Origin: Candidatus Melainabacteria bacterium
Lineage (GTDB): Bacteria; Cyanobacteriota; Vampirovibrionia; Obscuribacterales; Obscuribacteraceae
NCBI GenBank assembly: GCA_020854255.1
Contig: JADZFV010000193.1
Span: 1 to 58,462, forward strand
Direction: 5' to 3'
DNA length: 58,462 bases
How positions within the stretch are numbered: position 1 is the stretch's first letter; each line of letters starts with the position of its first letter. This document shows, piece after piece, positions 7,380 to 15,601 of this stretch. Position numbers and translations under genes: made by a program. The notes beneath the pieces were generated by a model, which was not told the origin of the DNA, made no database searches, and worked only from the letters and a program-made list of their open reading frames with translations.

Positions 7380-8820
7380 GAACGTTTACGAACTCCCTTG
7401 CATAGACAACCAATACAAAAACAATAAGAGACAGAGGAATCAAGCGTTTCCAGCCAAAATCCATGAGCTGGTCGATACGAAAACGCGGCAAGGTTCCTCG
7501 GATCAATACTGCAAAAAATACAATCGAATAGACTTTCAAAATCACCCAGATAGTAGCAAAAAGTGTGGGCGGATCGACTAGTTTTATCTCAATAAGGGGT
7601 GTAAGAGCCTGATTGATTACACTGGCGATTTGCGGACCACCCAAAGCTGTTCCCAGCCAGGCAGGAACAGGGCAATCACCACCGCCAAAAAACATTACGG
7701 CGGCAATTGAAGCAACAATAAATAGATTCGTGAATTCAGCAAGGAAGAAGATGGCAAATTTAATGCCGCTGTATTCGGTGTTGTAGCCACTTACCAGTTC
7801 GCTCTCCGCTTCCGGCAGGTCGAAAGGAATGCGGTTGATTTCTGCACAGGCGCCAGTCATATAGAGACCGTAGGCTATCCAAATGGAACCGATCAGAAGT
7901 ACAACTGCGAAGGCTGCGATAATGCCAGCCAGACCTTCTTGTCCGGCGCCCAGACCGAGAGCCTGAGCAGTCGGCTCCAGATATACGCTTTTCAGAACTT
8001 GCTCAAAGGAAGATTTGGATAGCTCTTGCAGTGCCGGTGCGGAGCTTGAAAACTTGAGGCTGATTGCCTGATCCAAACCACGCAATGCGCCGCCGCCAAA
8101 AATATTCCAATTGAGGATGCCGCCCGATTGTTGTTTGGCAATCTGAACCACATCAAGCGTGCCCGCCATCAGGCAGACAGTGACAAGCGAAAGCACCAGG
8201 GGGATTTCATAGCTGATAGCTTGCGCAGCAGAACGCAGGCCGCCGACTAGTGAGTACTTGTTGTTGCTTGCCCAGCCACCCATAACGATTCCGACTACCG
8301 GAACCGATGATGCAGCCAGGATGAAGAAAATCCCGGTCGGCAGATTGGCGATTTGGAAAAGTTCGTGATAGTTGGTCACTGCCGCTAGAAGAGGCATGGC
8401 GCCGAAGATCGATGGTGCGAAAAATACGATCGGAGCCAAGGTGAACATGAAAGCATCAGCTCCGCGCGGAGTGATGTCTTCTTTAAAAAGCAGCTTCACT
8501 GCATCGGCTGCTGTTTGCAAATAGCCGTCGGGGCCGACGCGATTGGGCCCGAGACGAACGGTGAAGATGGCCAGCCCGCGACGTTCGAAGAGCACCATGA
8601 ACATCGCGTTTATTGGAATAAAGACTAAAACTGAAAGAATTGGTGTAAGGGCTCGGCATGTTTCGGCAGTCATGCGCGCAGCATCGCTTTCATATGATGT
8701 AAGCGCCATCGGAATCAAAATGCCGACTATATAGCAAGCTGCCCATACCGCACCGAATATGATGCACCACCAAACCAAGGTGAGTGTTCCCAGTTTCAAT
8801 ATTTCGGCGCCGTTTCTCAT
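7366..8820 (-). CDS. nuoH: NADH-quinone oxidoreductase subunit H, enlarged
   Basis: Membrane subunit at the junction of the two complex I arms, lining the quinone site. Recognisable family segments are ERRGLAIFTVRLGPNRVGP, FKEDITPRGAD, AINRIPFDLPEAESELVSGY-like sequence (here EINRIPFDLPEAESELV) and YSGIKFAIFFLAEF. At 484 residues it is about 140 longer than usual. The extra length is mainly an insertion between the GTLDVVQIAKQQ helix and the EINRIPFDLP loop (roughly residues 220-310), including an added hydrophobic stretch (LAGIIAAFAVVLLIGSIW). A second, smaller insertion follows MFFGGGDCP. Both insertions keep the frame, so they look genuine. Confidence 0.93.
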   Translation of the reverse strand: MRNGAEILKLGTLTLVWWCIIFGAVWAACYIVGILIPMALTSYESDAARMTAETCRALTPILSVLVFIPINAMFMVLFERRGLAIFTVRLGPNRVGPDGYLQTAADAVKLLFKEDITPRGADAFMFTLAPIVFFAPSIFGAMPLLAAVTNYHELFQIANLPTGIFFILAASSVPVVGIVMGGWASNNKYSLVGGLRSAAQAISYEIPLVLSLVTVCLMAGTLDVVQIAKQQSGGILNWNIFGGGALRGLDQAISLKFSSSAPALQELSKSSFEQVLKSVYLEPTAQALGLGAGQEGLAGIIAAFAVVLLIGSIWIAYGLYMTGACAEINRIPFDLPEAESELVSGYNTEYSGIKFAIFFLAEFTNLFIVASIAAVMFFGGGDCPVPAWLGTALGGPQIASVINQALTPLIEIKLVDPPTLFATIWVILKVYSIVFFAVLIRGTLPRFRIDQLMDFGWKRLIPLSLIVFVLVVYAREFVNVHVGT

Positions 8821-8877
8821 GATTCTAAAAGCTGTCCTTGTTCTAAGGAGATGGGTTGGGTAACTATCGGTCTGTAT

Positions 8878-10017
8878 TTATCTGTCTACGTCGGGCAGGA
8901 TTACGTCGATAGAACCAAATATTGCCATTACGTCGGCAATCGGATGGTTCTTCAAAAGCTCCGGCAGAATAGAAAGATTGCAAAATGAAGGATTGCGCCA
9001 TTTGATTCTGTAAGCTCGATCAGAGCCGTTTGAAATTATGTAGCATCCAAGGGTCCCACGCGGTGACTCAACTGCAGCAAATCCTTCACCCGCTTTAACG
9101 CGCAATCCGGCGATTTGTTTCTTACCGGAAATTTCGCCCTGGGGCAGCATGTCAAGACATTGCTTGATGATTTCGTTAGACTCGCGCATTTCGCGAATAC
9201 GAAAAATGTAGCGATCGAAAGTATCGCCGTCGCGATCGTTTAAAGGAACATCGAATTTCAACTTCGGATAAACAGAATAGGGTTTGGTGCGGCGCAGGTC
9301 GAGATTCACGCCGGAGGCCCTGATTGATGGACCGGTAATTCCGTAGTCCATGCCCAATTCCTTTCTGAGAATGCCAACACCCTTGGTGCGCTTTAAGAAA
9401 ATGGGATTTTGCGTAACAATGGCTTCGTATTCATCGACGCGATCCGGAAACTCTTCAGTAAATCTCTTCAGTTTGGAAAGCCATGCGTCTTTAGGATTAC
9501 GCATGACACCACCGATTCTGATGTAGTTAAACATCATGCGCTGGCCGGCAATTTCTTCAAACAGCTCGAGCAGTTTTTCTCTTTCGCGAAATGGATAAAA
9601 CGGAAATCCGAACATCGCGCCCAGATCGATCAGGTATGTGCCCAGCCAGAGCAAGTGCGAGGTGATGCGATTCATCTCGGAGACCATGACGCGTAAATAT
9701 TCGGCGCGTTCCGGCACTTCGCAACCATCCACTACTTCGGCAGCTCTAGCCATTGCCCAGGATGTGAACATGCCTGAGAGGTAGTCGACCCTATCAATTA
9801 AGGCTTGATACTGAAACCAGGTACGGTTCTGCCCCTGCCATTCCTGCGCTCGATGCAAATGTCCGAGAATCGGCTCGGTATGGCGAACGATTTCTCCGTC
9901 CAGGGTCAAAATCAAACGCAGCACACCGTGAGTGGCCGGGTGCTGAGGACCCATGTTGATGAGCATCTCGTCTGTTTTTAACCGTGGTGTCAGATCGACT
10001 TCTGTATCCGTTGCCAT
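8878..10017 (-). CDS. nuoD: NADH-quinone oxidoreductase subunit D
   Basis: The 49-kDa-type subunit, related to NiFe-hydrogenase large subunits, that helps form the quinone-binding pocket. The start is clear, with MGPQHPATHGVLRLIL near residue 22, followed by PILGHLHRAQEW and RVDYLSGMF-like segments. The C-terminus ends SIDVILPDVDR, as the family does. Length 379, close to the usual 390. It lies 51 bases after nuoC. Confidence 0.96.
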   Translation of the reverse strand: MATDTEVDLTPRLKTDEMLINMGPQHPATHGVLRLILTLDGEIVRHTEPILGHLHRAQEWQGQNRTWFQYQALIDRVDYLSGMFTSWAMARAAEVVDGCEVPERAEYLRVMVSEMNRITSHLLWLGTYLIDLGAMFGFPFYPFREREKLLELFEEIAGQRMMFNYIRIGGVMRNPKDAWLSKLKRFTEEFPDRVDEYEAIVTQNPIFLKRTKGVGILRKELGMDYGITGPSIRASGVNLDLRRTKPYSVYPKLKFDVPLNDRDGDTFDRYIFRIREMRESNEIIKQCLDMLPQGEISGKKQIAGLRVKAGEGFAAVESPRGTLGCYIISNGSDRAYRIKWRNPSFCNLSILPELLKNHPIADVMAIFGSIDVILPDVDR

Positions 10018-10068
10018 TTGGTCCTTAGCCTCTGTCCTTTCAAAAAATCTATAAATTGAGTTTGACTC

Positions 10069-10605
10069 TCAGCGCATGCTGCCCGACGCCTTATCGTTGA
10101 GGGCGTCTACCAATTGCTTGTAGTCGCGACGCAAGGGATGACCATCCCAATCCCAAACATTGAGAATCCGCCTTAAATACGGATGACCGTAATAGCGTAT
10201 GCCGACCAGATCGTAAGTCTCTCGCTCATGCCAATTGGCTGCACTCCAGAAACGAGCCAGAGACGGGACTAAAGGCAATTGCCCTTCCACCACATCGGTC
10301 TTTTTCACTCTTACTTTAATGATAAGCTCGTTATTGTTCGTATAAGACCAGAGCTGGTACACCGAATCAAAAGTATCAGCGCTATCTACACCACTTATTG
10401 CCACAAGGTAATCAAGCTTGATTTCAGAAGAGCCTCTCAAAAGCTTCATTGCCGCTTCAAGATGAGCACCGTCTATTTCTATTGTCTCTACACCACAAGA
10501 ATCAGGCAAGCGCGTGGTGGCGATGCCGTGATCCTTCAAAAACTGCCCGCACAACCCCAAGCCTTTCGGCTCCTCGGGTGGTTTTGCTGCTGGTGTCTCT
10601 GACAT
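10069..10605 (-). CDS. nuoC: NADH-quinone oxidoreductase subunit C
   Basis: The 30-kDa-type peripheral-arm subunit that packs against NuoD. Its signature is present as ANWHERETYDLVGIRYYGHP, then LRRILNVWDWDGHPLRRDYK. Length 178. It is a separate gene here, not fused to nuoD. A short Pro/Glu-rich start (SETPAAKPPEEPKG) precedes the conserved fold. Confidence 0.96.
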   Translation of the reverse strand: MSETPAAKPPEEPKGLGLCGQFLKDHGIATTRLPDSCGVETIEIDGAHLEAAMKLLRGSSEIKLDYLVAISGVDSADTFDSVYQLWSYTNNNELIIKVRVKKTDVVEGQLPLVPSLARFWSAANWHERETYDLVGIRYYGHPYLRRILNVWDWDGHPLRRDYKQLVDALNDKASGSMR

Positions 10606-10647
10606 TTCCAGGTCCCTTTTAGGTTCGTGTAGCTTTCCAGACCGGTT

Positions 10648-11337
10648 TTACGCTTTCTCTTGCAGACCCTTGAGGGGATCAAGCGCTAATGCTGTTTCGT
10701 ATCTGGCTTCATCAATGAGATCCTCAAGAGGGCGTCCTGTGTCATAGTCCACATAACGCACGGCGTTCTGCCTGTATTTTTTGTTTTTGCGCTCTGCATA
10801 AGACTCCGTGCGAATCTTTTGCTGTAGTTTTAGAAGCGCATCAAGAATGCCTTCCGGACGCGGCGGGCAACCGGGCAAGTAGATGTCGACCGGAATGATG
10901 CGGTCAACTCCCTGGACGACGGAATAACTGTCATTGAACATCCCACCAGTTACAGTGCAAGCACCCATGGCGATGACGTACTTTGGCTCGGGCATTTGCT
11001 CGTAGAGAGTAATTAGTGCCGGCGCCATTTTACGGGTGATTGTGCCGGCCGTGATTATCATGTCGGCCTGTCTGGGAGTGGCTCGAAATACTTCAGATCC
11101 GAAACGCGATATATCGAATTTCGACATACCGACCGACATCATCTCGATTGCGCAACAAGAGGTTCCGAAAGTCAAAGGCCAGACTGAATTAGAGCGGGCC
11201 GCATTGGCAATCGGGCTGACTATAGGCGACAACAACTCGCCCATAGCTTCAATCATTTTCTCAAGCGAAGTAAGCGTGACTGTATCTTTTAACTCATCAG
11301 CCAATTCGTTAACACCCTGAGCGTTACCTTCGATCAT
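10648..11337 (-). CDS. nuoB: NADH-quinone oxidoreductase subunit B ([4Fe-4S] cluster N2)
   Basis: Peripheral-arm subunit holding the last cluster before quinone. All four ligands are visible: the tandem Cys in [10 protein letters not shown], the Cys of [11 protein letters not shown], and the Cys of [10 protein letters not shown]. Length 229. An acidic, variable 30-residue N-terminus precedes the conserved part. It begins six bases after the nuoA stop. Confidence 0.97.
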   Translation of the reverse strand: MIEGNAQGVNELADELKDTVTLTSLEKMIEAMGELLSPIVSPIANAARSNSVWPLTFGTSCCAIEMMSVGMSKFDISRFGSEVFRATPRQADMIITAGTITRKMAPALITLYEQMPEPKYVIAMGACTVTGGMFNDSYSVVQGVDRIIPVDIYLPGCPPRPEGILDALLKLQQKIRTESYAERKNKKYRQNAVRYVDYDTGRPLEDLIDEARYETALALDPLKGLQEKA

Positions 11338-11343
11338 CTATCA

Positions 11344-11736
11344 TTACTCCCACTCAAGAGCGCCCTTTTTCCAGGCATAGGCAAGGCCAACCACCAAGAT
11401 GAATAGAAAAATCGTCATTTCAATCGGTCCGAACATCTTGAAATTGAGCGCTTTGCCGACCTGGTCGGTTGCCAGTGCCCAGGGAATTATGAATACGATT
11501 TCGATATCGAAAAGAATAAAGAGAAGAGCATAAAGGTAGTAGCGAATATCAAACTGCACATGGGCTTCCTGCAGCGGCTTCATACCGCATTCATATGGCT
11601 GGATTTTGGTTTTGGACGGTCTGTGATAACCGAACATTAGCTGAAAAACCCAGGCAAGCAGGATCATTCCAAGCGCCGGAAGGGCAAAGCCCATCAGAAC
11701 AAACAAGAAAATCTGCGCCAACTGAAGTTGATACAT
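11344..11736 (-). CDS. nuoA: NADH-quinone oxidoreductase subunit A
   Basis: Small membrane subunit of complex I, first gene of the operon. I chose the ATG at 11736 (130 residues) because GGGGA lies about six bases upstream; the frame is open from a TTG at 11754. Three hydrophobic helices are seen, and between the first and second the family motif YECGMKPLQEA appears, followed by RYYLYALLFILFDIEIVFI. The operon is ABCDHIJK only: the NADH-binding module EFG and the pump subunits LMN are not here. This fits an NDH-1 that uses ferredoxin or another donor, or genes placed elsewhere. Confidence 0.94.
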   Translation of the reverse strand: MYQLQLAQIFLFVLMGFALPALGMILLAWVFQLMFGYHRPSKTKIQPYECGMKPLQEAHVQFDIRYYLYALLFILFDIEIVFIIPWALATDQVGKALNFKMFGPIEMTIFLFILVVGLAYAWKKGALEWE

Positions 11737-11830
11737 CGCTATCCCCGATCCCAAAATTCTGGCAATCGGCGGTCACTTTCACCGCCGCGTAAAGCATATC
11801 AGGCCTGACTTAACGCCACACAGTAACTAG

Positions 11831-11859
11831 ATTATAGGCAGGTAAGAAGAGAGCTGAAA
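11831..11859 (-). promoter_or_regulatory. Likely sigma-70-type promoter of the nuo operon
   Basis: On the minus strand a perfect -10 TATAAT lies at 11836-11831, with TTTCAG as a weak -35 at 11859-11854, 17 bases apart. Transcription would start near 11824, about 90 bases before the nuoA ATG. The -35 match is poor. Confidence 0.5.
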
Positions 11860-11978
11860 TTAGCTTTCAAATGCAAAGTTTGTGGACGTGCAGCCGGTTT
11901 AGGTCTGCTTCTGAAATTTGTTCAATACTTGATTACCAGCGTGCAGACTAAGTCGACGCCAAGCGGAAACAGCATTGG

Positions 11979-12006
11979 AAAACCGAACCGTTAACGGTTC
12001 GGTTTT
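11979..12006. repeat. Palindrome of the AACCG-N4-CGGTT family, 28 bp perfect
   Basis: Half-site AAAACCGAACCG, centre TTAA, then the exact reverse complement of the half-site. It lies between two divergent genes, so it cannot be a terminator for either. Only four T follow on each strand. It shares its core with the elements at 5291-5304, 18977-18990 and 49186-49222. Confidence 0.85.
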
Positions 12007-12260
12007 GAAAACTGAGAGGTAATCGATTCAGTCTTTTTCTAAACTGGCAAAAATTTCAAGAATCTCTAGTTAGCGGTCAGACTGATTCTGGGCGGGTTTC
12101 GAGCCACACAATCGCTTGACTATTTTCCTCTTTGCACCCTTACCAACCGTTAAAACCTAGACCCCCTGGGTTTATCAAGGTCGCAAGTGCAACAATGGTT
12201 AACAAACATGGCTCTGTTTCTCTCAAGTATTCAAGATAAGGGCCTCAGTAAGCAAAAATA

Positions 12261-13046
12261 ATGGATACTCACGCAGGCAGTCTTTTTGGAATCCCAGAAG
12301 AATCATCAATGTCAGAAAACAACGCACTGAATCCCAAACGAATCAAAGAGCTTGAGCAACTCTGCCACAAACTAGGTGTCCTCTTTGGCCGCCTGGCGGT
12401 CTTGAATGAAGCGCTCACCCACTCTTCCTTCGCCGCCGAGTCACCAGGTTGCCGCGACTACGAGCGCCTGGAATTTTTCGGCGACTCAGTATTGCGATTT
12501 GTGGTTAGCGAATATCTTCTGGAGCGCTTTCCTGACTATGACGAGGGGCAGCTGACGGCGATTCGCTCGGTATTGGTCTCGGACAAAACTCTCGCGGAGA
12601 TCGCCCAGGACTTCGGGCTTAGTAAGTACATCCTGCTCGGGCGACAGGTTCAGATGCGCCCTTCCATCATGGCGCGTTCAATGGAAGCCATTTTCGGAGC
12701 CGTTTACAACGATCTCGGTTTATTTGAAGTGCAAAACCTGGTCTTGCGGCTATTTGGCAGCCGAGCCACAGAGGTGGACAAAGACGAAGCCAAAGATAAC
12801 CACAAGGCTCAACTTCAGGAATACAGCCAGGGCGGCGGACAGGGTGTGCCAGTTTATACGGTGGACAAGATTGAAGGTCCGCCGCATGAACCGATTTTCT
12901 CAGTTTCTGTAGCGCTGGGAGGCAATACGCTGGCAACAGGATGCGGCACCACCAAGAAGGCGGCCGAGCAGATGGCAGCAAAGGCTGCAGTTGAAAAGAT
13001 CGGAGTTTCAGCCCAAAAGAAAAGCGGCCGACAGGGCGACCGCTGA
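12261..13046 (+). CDS. rnc: Ribonuclease III
   Basis: Double-strand-specific endoribonuclease that processes rRNA precursors and structured mRNAs. The signature ERLEFFGDSVLRFVVSEYL is near residue 70, and the second metal-binding region is intact as SMEAIFGAVYNDLG. A C-terminal double-stranded RNA-binding domain follows (NHKAQLQEYSQ, VYTVDKIEGPPHEPIF, GCGTTKKAAEQMAAKAAVE). Length 261 from the ATG at 12261. A second ATG at 12309 would give 245, nearer the usual 225-230; neither has a strong ribosome site. The Lys/Arg-rich last 15 residues are extra. Confidence 0.95.
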   Translation: MDTHAGSLFGIPEESSMSENNALNPKRIKELEQLCHKLGVLFGRLAVLNEALTHSSFAAESPGCRDYERLEFFGDSVLRFVVSEYLLERFPDYDEGQLTAIRSVLVSDKTLAEIAQDFGLSKYILLGRQVQMRPSIMARSMEAIFGAVYNDLGLFEVQNLVLRLFGSRATEVDKDEAKDNHKAQLQEYSQGGGQGVPVYTVDKIEGPPHEPIFSVSVALGGNTLATGCGTTKKAAEQMAAKAAVEKIGVSAQKKSGRQGDR

Positions 13047-13092
13047 CAGATGCTTTATTAGGTTGGGACGTTGTATCCAGAGACGTAACGCC

Positions 13093-13620
13093 TCAAGGCC
13101 GAGCACCATTGGCTGGCTGCATTCCCGGGGTGGGTGCCGGTTCGGCATTGAAATCAACAGCATTGATTCGCGTGGGAGACAGGTCCAGTGGTTGCGCGGG
13201 TTGCCCAGATACGACCTGTTGCCCTGGCTTCACCTGCGTCCCTACACCCGGTGCGGGAAGGCTTTGCAGATCTACCGGAACGACCACAGGCGCGGAGTCT
13301 GAAATGTGCGCAGGCAGCCCGGAAAGGTCGGCAAGCTGCTTGGCATGGGTTCTCAGACTCAAAGCAGCCTTACTGGCTACTGCCGCCTTGTACTCAGCTT
13401 CAGCAGCCCGAAGAAGTGCTCTGGATGCATCCAGCTGCTTGCGGCACTGCTCGAGTTTTACTTTTGCTTGTTCGACTGCGTGGCTGGAAGCAACCAATTC
13501 CGGGGGGTCAGCCGGAATTGCCGCTGTTTGCGCACCAGCGCCGATACCAAGAACTAATGAGAGTGTAAGAACGCTTGTTGCTCCCACGACTGATTTACGA
13601 TAAAAGCTTGCTGGCTTCAT
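13093..13620 (-). CDS. Exported coiled-coil protein of unknown function
   Basis: A 175-residue protein with GCGAGG eight bases before its ATG. A signal peptide covers residues 1-30 (VVGATSVLTLSLVLGIGAGA, then QTAA). Residues 45-95 form an Ala/Lys/Glu/Gln-rich coiled coil (AVEQAKVKLEQCRKQLDASR). The rest is Pro/Gly/Gln-rich and probably disordered. No family recognised. It converges on rnc, with 46 bases between the stops. Confidence 0.6.
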   Translation of the reverse strand: MKPASFYRKSVVGATSVLTLSLVLGIGAGAQTAAIPADPPELVASSHAVEQAKVKLEQCRKQLDASRALLRAAEAEYKAAVASKAALSLRTHAKQLADLSGLPAHISDSAPVVVPVDLQSLPAPGVGTQVKPGQQVVSGQPAQPLDLSPTRINAVDFNAEPAPTPGMQPANGARP

Positions 13621-14111
13621 GTGCTTGCCTCGCCTGTCAAAACCTTGATGAACAATAAACCGGCCAAATTATATGTCCTGTTTAACAGCTGCGCGCAACT
13701 ATGAAAAAGCTCACAAAATCAGGCTATGCGACGGATGGGTGTCGGCTATGCGCCTGCTCGCTTTTAAGCCCAAATACATATAGAACGGTTGGAGAGAAAC
13801 AAAACCGCAGAAGCCAAGCGCACCTTTTGATGGGAAATACTCGATGAGGAGATGGGGCATTTGAGTAAATATGGAGAAAAGTTTCGGCGCTGGAGGGAAA
13901 GTTCTGCCTGCATAAAGGAAAAGTCACGGTGACGTAGAGAAAAGTTACGGCAAATTAGATAAATAGAGGATAAGGCAATTTCTCTAAATTCGCCTCATCT
14001 ACAACCGGGGCAACGCCAGAAACCAGGCGCTGGAGCGGCAGTTACGAGAAATTCCCCTGAGGCAAACTATAAAGCAAGTCTAAAGGTTGAAATAAACCTC
14101 AACAGATAACC

Positions 14112-14141
14112 TTGAAGTCCCCTCGCAGGTTGTCTTATATT
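14112..14141 (+). promoter_or_regulatory. Candidate sigma-70-type promoter for rpsA
   Basis: TTGAAG at 14112-14117 and TATATT at 14136-14141 are 18 bases apart. The predicted start, near 14148, coincides with the first bases of the hairpin at 14147-14166. The leader would then be about 170 bases. Confidence 0.4.
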
Positions 14142-14146
14142 GTACG

Positions 14147-14166
14147 TTTCCGCCGCGTGGCGGAAA
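14147..14166 (+). promoter_or_regulatory. Hairpin in the rpsA leader
   Basis: TTTCCGCC, loop GCGT, then GGCGGAAA: an eight-base-pair perfect stem with no T-run after it, so not a terminator. It would sit at the very 5' end of the S1 mRNA and could stabilise it or take part in autoregulation. The role is inferred. Confidence 0.45.
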
Positions 14167-14317
14167 GTTTCGGTCGCATGCCAAGATTAAGATCTTCGGT
14201 CTGTGACCTGCCGACATTTCGGCGCGTCGATGCTCCAGCGAGTGCTCGGGCATATCGCGGAAAAACGTGAGCGAGGTTTCGACCGCATCGATGCAACAAC
14301 TTCTAGAGGTTAAAGGA

Positions 14318-15439
14318 GTGGCAATTTCAGTGACGGAAAAGCAGTTACAACACGACCAGGACACGCGGTCGGAATTCGAGCGCCTTCTTGATGAAACGAT
14401 GAATACGCGCCGCTATGAGCAGGGCGACATCGTCAAAGGGCTCGTCGTTCGAGTCGAGCGTGACGGAGTGTTGGTTGATGTGGGCAGCAAGTCAGAGGGC
14501 TTCGTGCCTCTCAAGGAGATTTCAAACGTTCCCGTCGACAAGATTTCAGATGTTGTCAAAGACGGCGAAGAGCTGGAATTCTATATCTTGCGTGAGGAAA
14601 ACGAGAACGGACAGCTGACACTTTCATTGAAAAGAGTTGCTCAGGCCCGCGGTTGGGTTCTGCTCGAACAACAAAAGAAAAACGACGACACCATTCGCGC
14701 CAAGATTTCTGCAGTGGTCAAAGGCGGCGTAGTCGTAGATGTTTATGGGTTGAGGGGATTCGTCCCGGCCAGCCAGTTGCGAGTCAAAGGAACCACGCCT
14801 GAAGAATTGATCGGCATGGAAATCCCCATGAAGATTTTGGAAACAGACACCAAGCGCAACAAACTGATCCTCAGCCAACGACTGGCAGTGCAGGAAGAGA
14901 AAGCCGCTCAACGCGAAAAGATTTTGAGCACACTGGCAGCCGGTCAAGAAGTGACCGGCGAAGTAGTTCGTATCGCTGACTTCGGTGCTTTCATCGATCT
15001 GGGTGGACTGGACGGCTTGCTGCCAATTTCGGAAATTTCCTGGGAGCGTGTTTCCCATCCGTCAGATGTACTCAAAGTCGGTCAGGTTATCACCACCAAG
15101 GTGCTCAAGGTCGATCAAGAAAAGGGTCATATCTCTCTCAGCTTGAAACAGATGCAGCCTGATCCGTGGAAAGAAATCGAAGACAAATTTCAGGACGGAC
15201 AAGTGGTGTCAGGCACGGTGCGCAAGATCCAGAGCTTCGGCGCATTTGTTCAAATCTACCCGGGTGTAGATGCGCTGTTGCCAACGGTTGAAATGTCGGA
15301 TACACCGAACGTCAAACCGGAAGAAGTAGTGCAAGTCGGTCAGCAAGTCAAAGCAATCATCAAGAAGTTCTCTCCTAAAGAACACAAGATTTCTTTGAGC
15401 CTGCGCGGCATGGACGTCAGTGACCTGATCGGTGGATAA
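14318..15439 (+). CDS. rpsA: 30S ribosomal protein S1, four S1 domains
   Basis: RNA-binding protein that helps the 30S subunit unfold and bind mRNA. Four S1/OB domains are seen in order: DIVKGLVVRVERDGVLVDVG; RAKISAVVKGGVVVDVYGLR; GEVVRIADFGAFIDLGGLDG; GTVRKIQSFGAFVQIYPGVD. The third and fourth match the consensus best, with FGAF in each. Cyanobacterial S1 usually has three domains and proteobacterial S1 six. The frame is open from a GTG at 14267. I prefer the GTG at 14318 (AGAGG eight bases upstream) or the one at 14330 (AAAGGAG upstream). The gene stands alone, with its own terminator. Confidence 0.9.
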   Translation: MAISVTEKQLQHDQDTRSEFERLLDETMNTRRYEQGDIVKGLVVRVERDGVLVDVGSKSEGFVPLKEISNVPVDKISDVVKDGEELEFYILREENENGQLTLSLKRVAQARGWVLLEQQKKNDDTIRAKISAVVKGGVVVDVYGLRGFVPASQLRVKGTTPEELIGMEIPMKILETDTKRNKLILSQRLAVQEEKAAQREKILSTLAAGQEVTGEVVRIADFGAFIDLGGLDGLLPISEISWERVSHPSDVLKVGQVITTKVLKVDQEKGHISLSLKQMQPDPWKEIEDKFQDGQVVSGTVRKIQSFGAFVQIYPGVDALLPTVEMSDTPNVKPEEVVQVGQQVKAIIKKFSPKEHKISLSLRGMDVSDLIGG

Positions 15440-15473
15440 AACCTAAGGCGAAGCGCCAATCAAGAAATAGTCT

Positions 15474-15510
15474 AGGAAGGGGTAGATATATTTCACCCCT
15501 TCCTTTTTGA
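15474..15510 (+). terminator. Intrinsic terminator of rpsA
   Basis: Stem AGGAAGGGGT and ACCCCTTCCT around an 11-base A/T-rich loop, followed by TTTT. It begins 35 bases after the rpsA stop. Confidence 0.88.
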
Positions 15511-15601
15511 GTGTCGCTTTTGTTTAAAAAACACGCAAATGCATTTGATTAGCATGCACCGGACTGGCAATCCAATATTTTCGATTTTTGTCACACTTTT
15601 C

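Larger units (their letters stand above)
11755..12260. other. Divergent intergenic region nuoA / rnc
   Basis: These 506 bases hold no convincing ORF. They contain the nuo promoter (11831-11859) and a perfect 28-bp palindrome (11979-12006). I see no clear -35/-10 pair for rnc. A stretch near 12095 (GGGTTTCGAGCC) looks superficially like a tRNA T-arm but has no acceptor stem around it. Confidence 0.6.
13621..14317. other. Intergenic region and leader of rpsA
   Basis: No convincing gene is seen in these nearly 700 bases. The right half holds the probable rpsA promoter and a perfect eight-base-pair hairpin (see the separate entries). The left half (13621-14080) has mixed composition without clear signals. 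Confidence 0.5.

Noticed and set aside
12090-12110. GGGTTTCGAGCC resembling a tRNA T-arm
   Set aside because: No matching acceptor stem, anticodon arm or CCA-like end within 80 bases.
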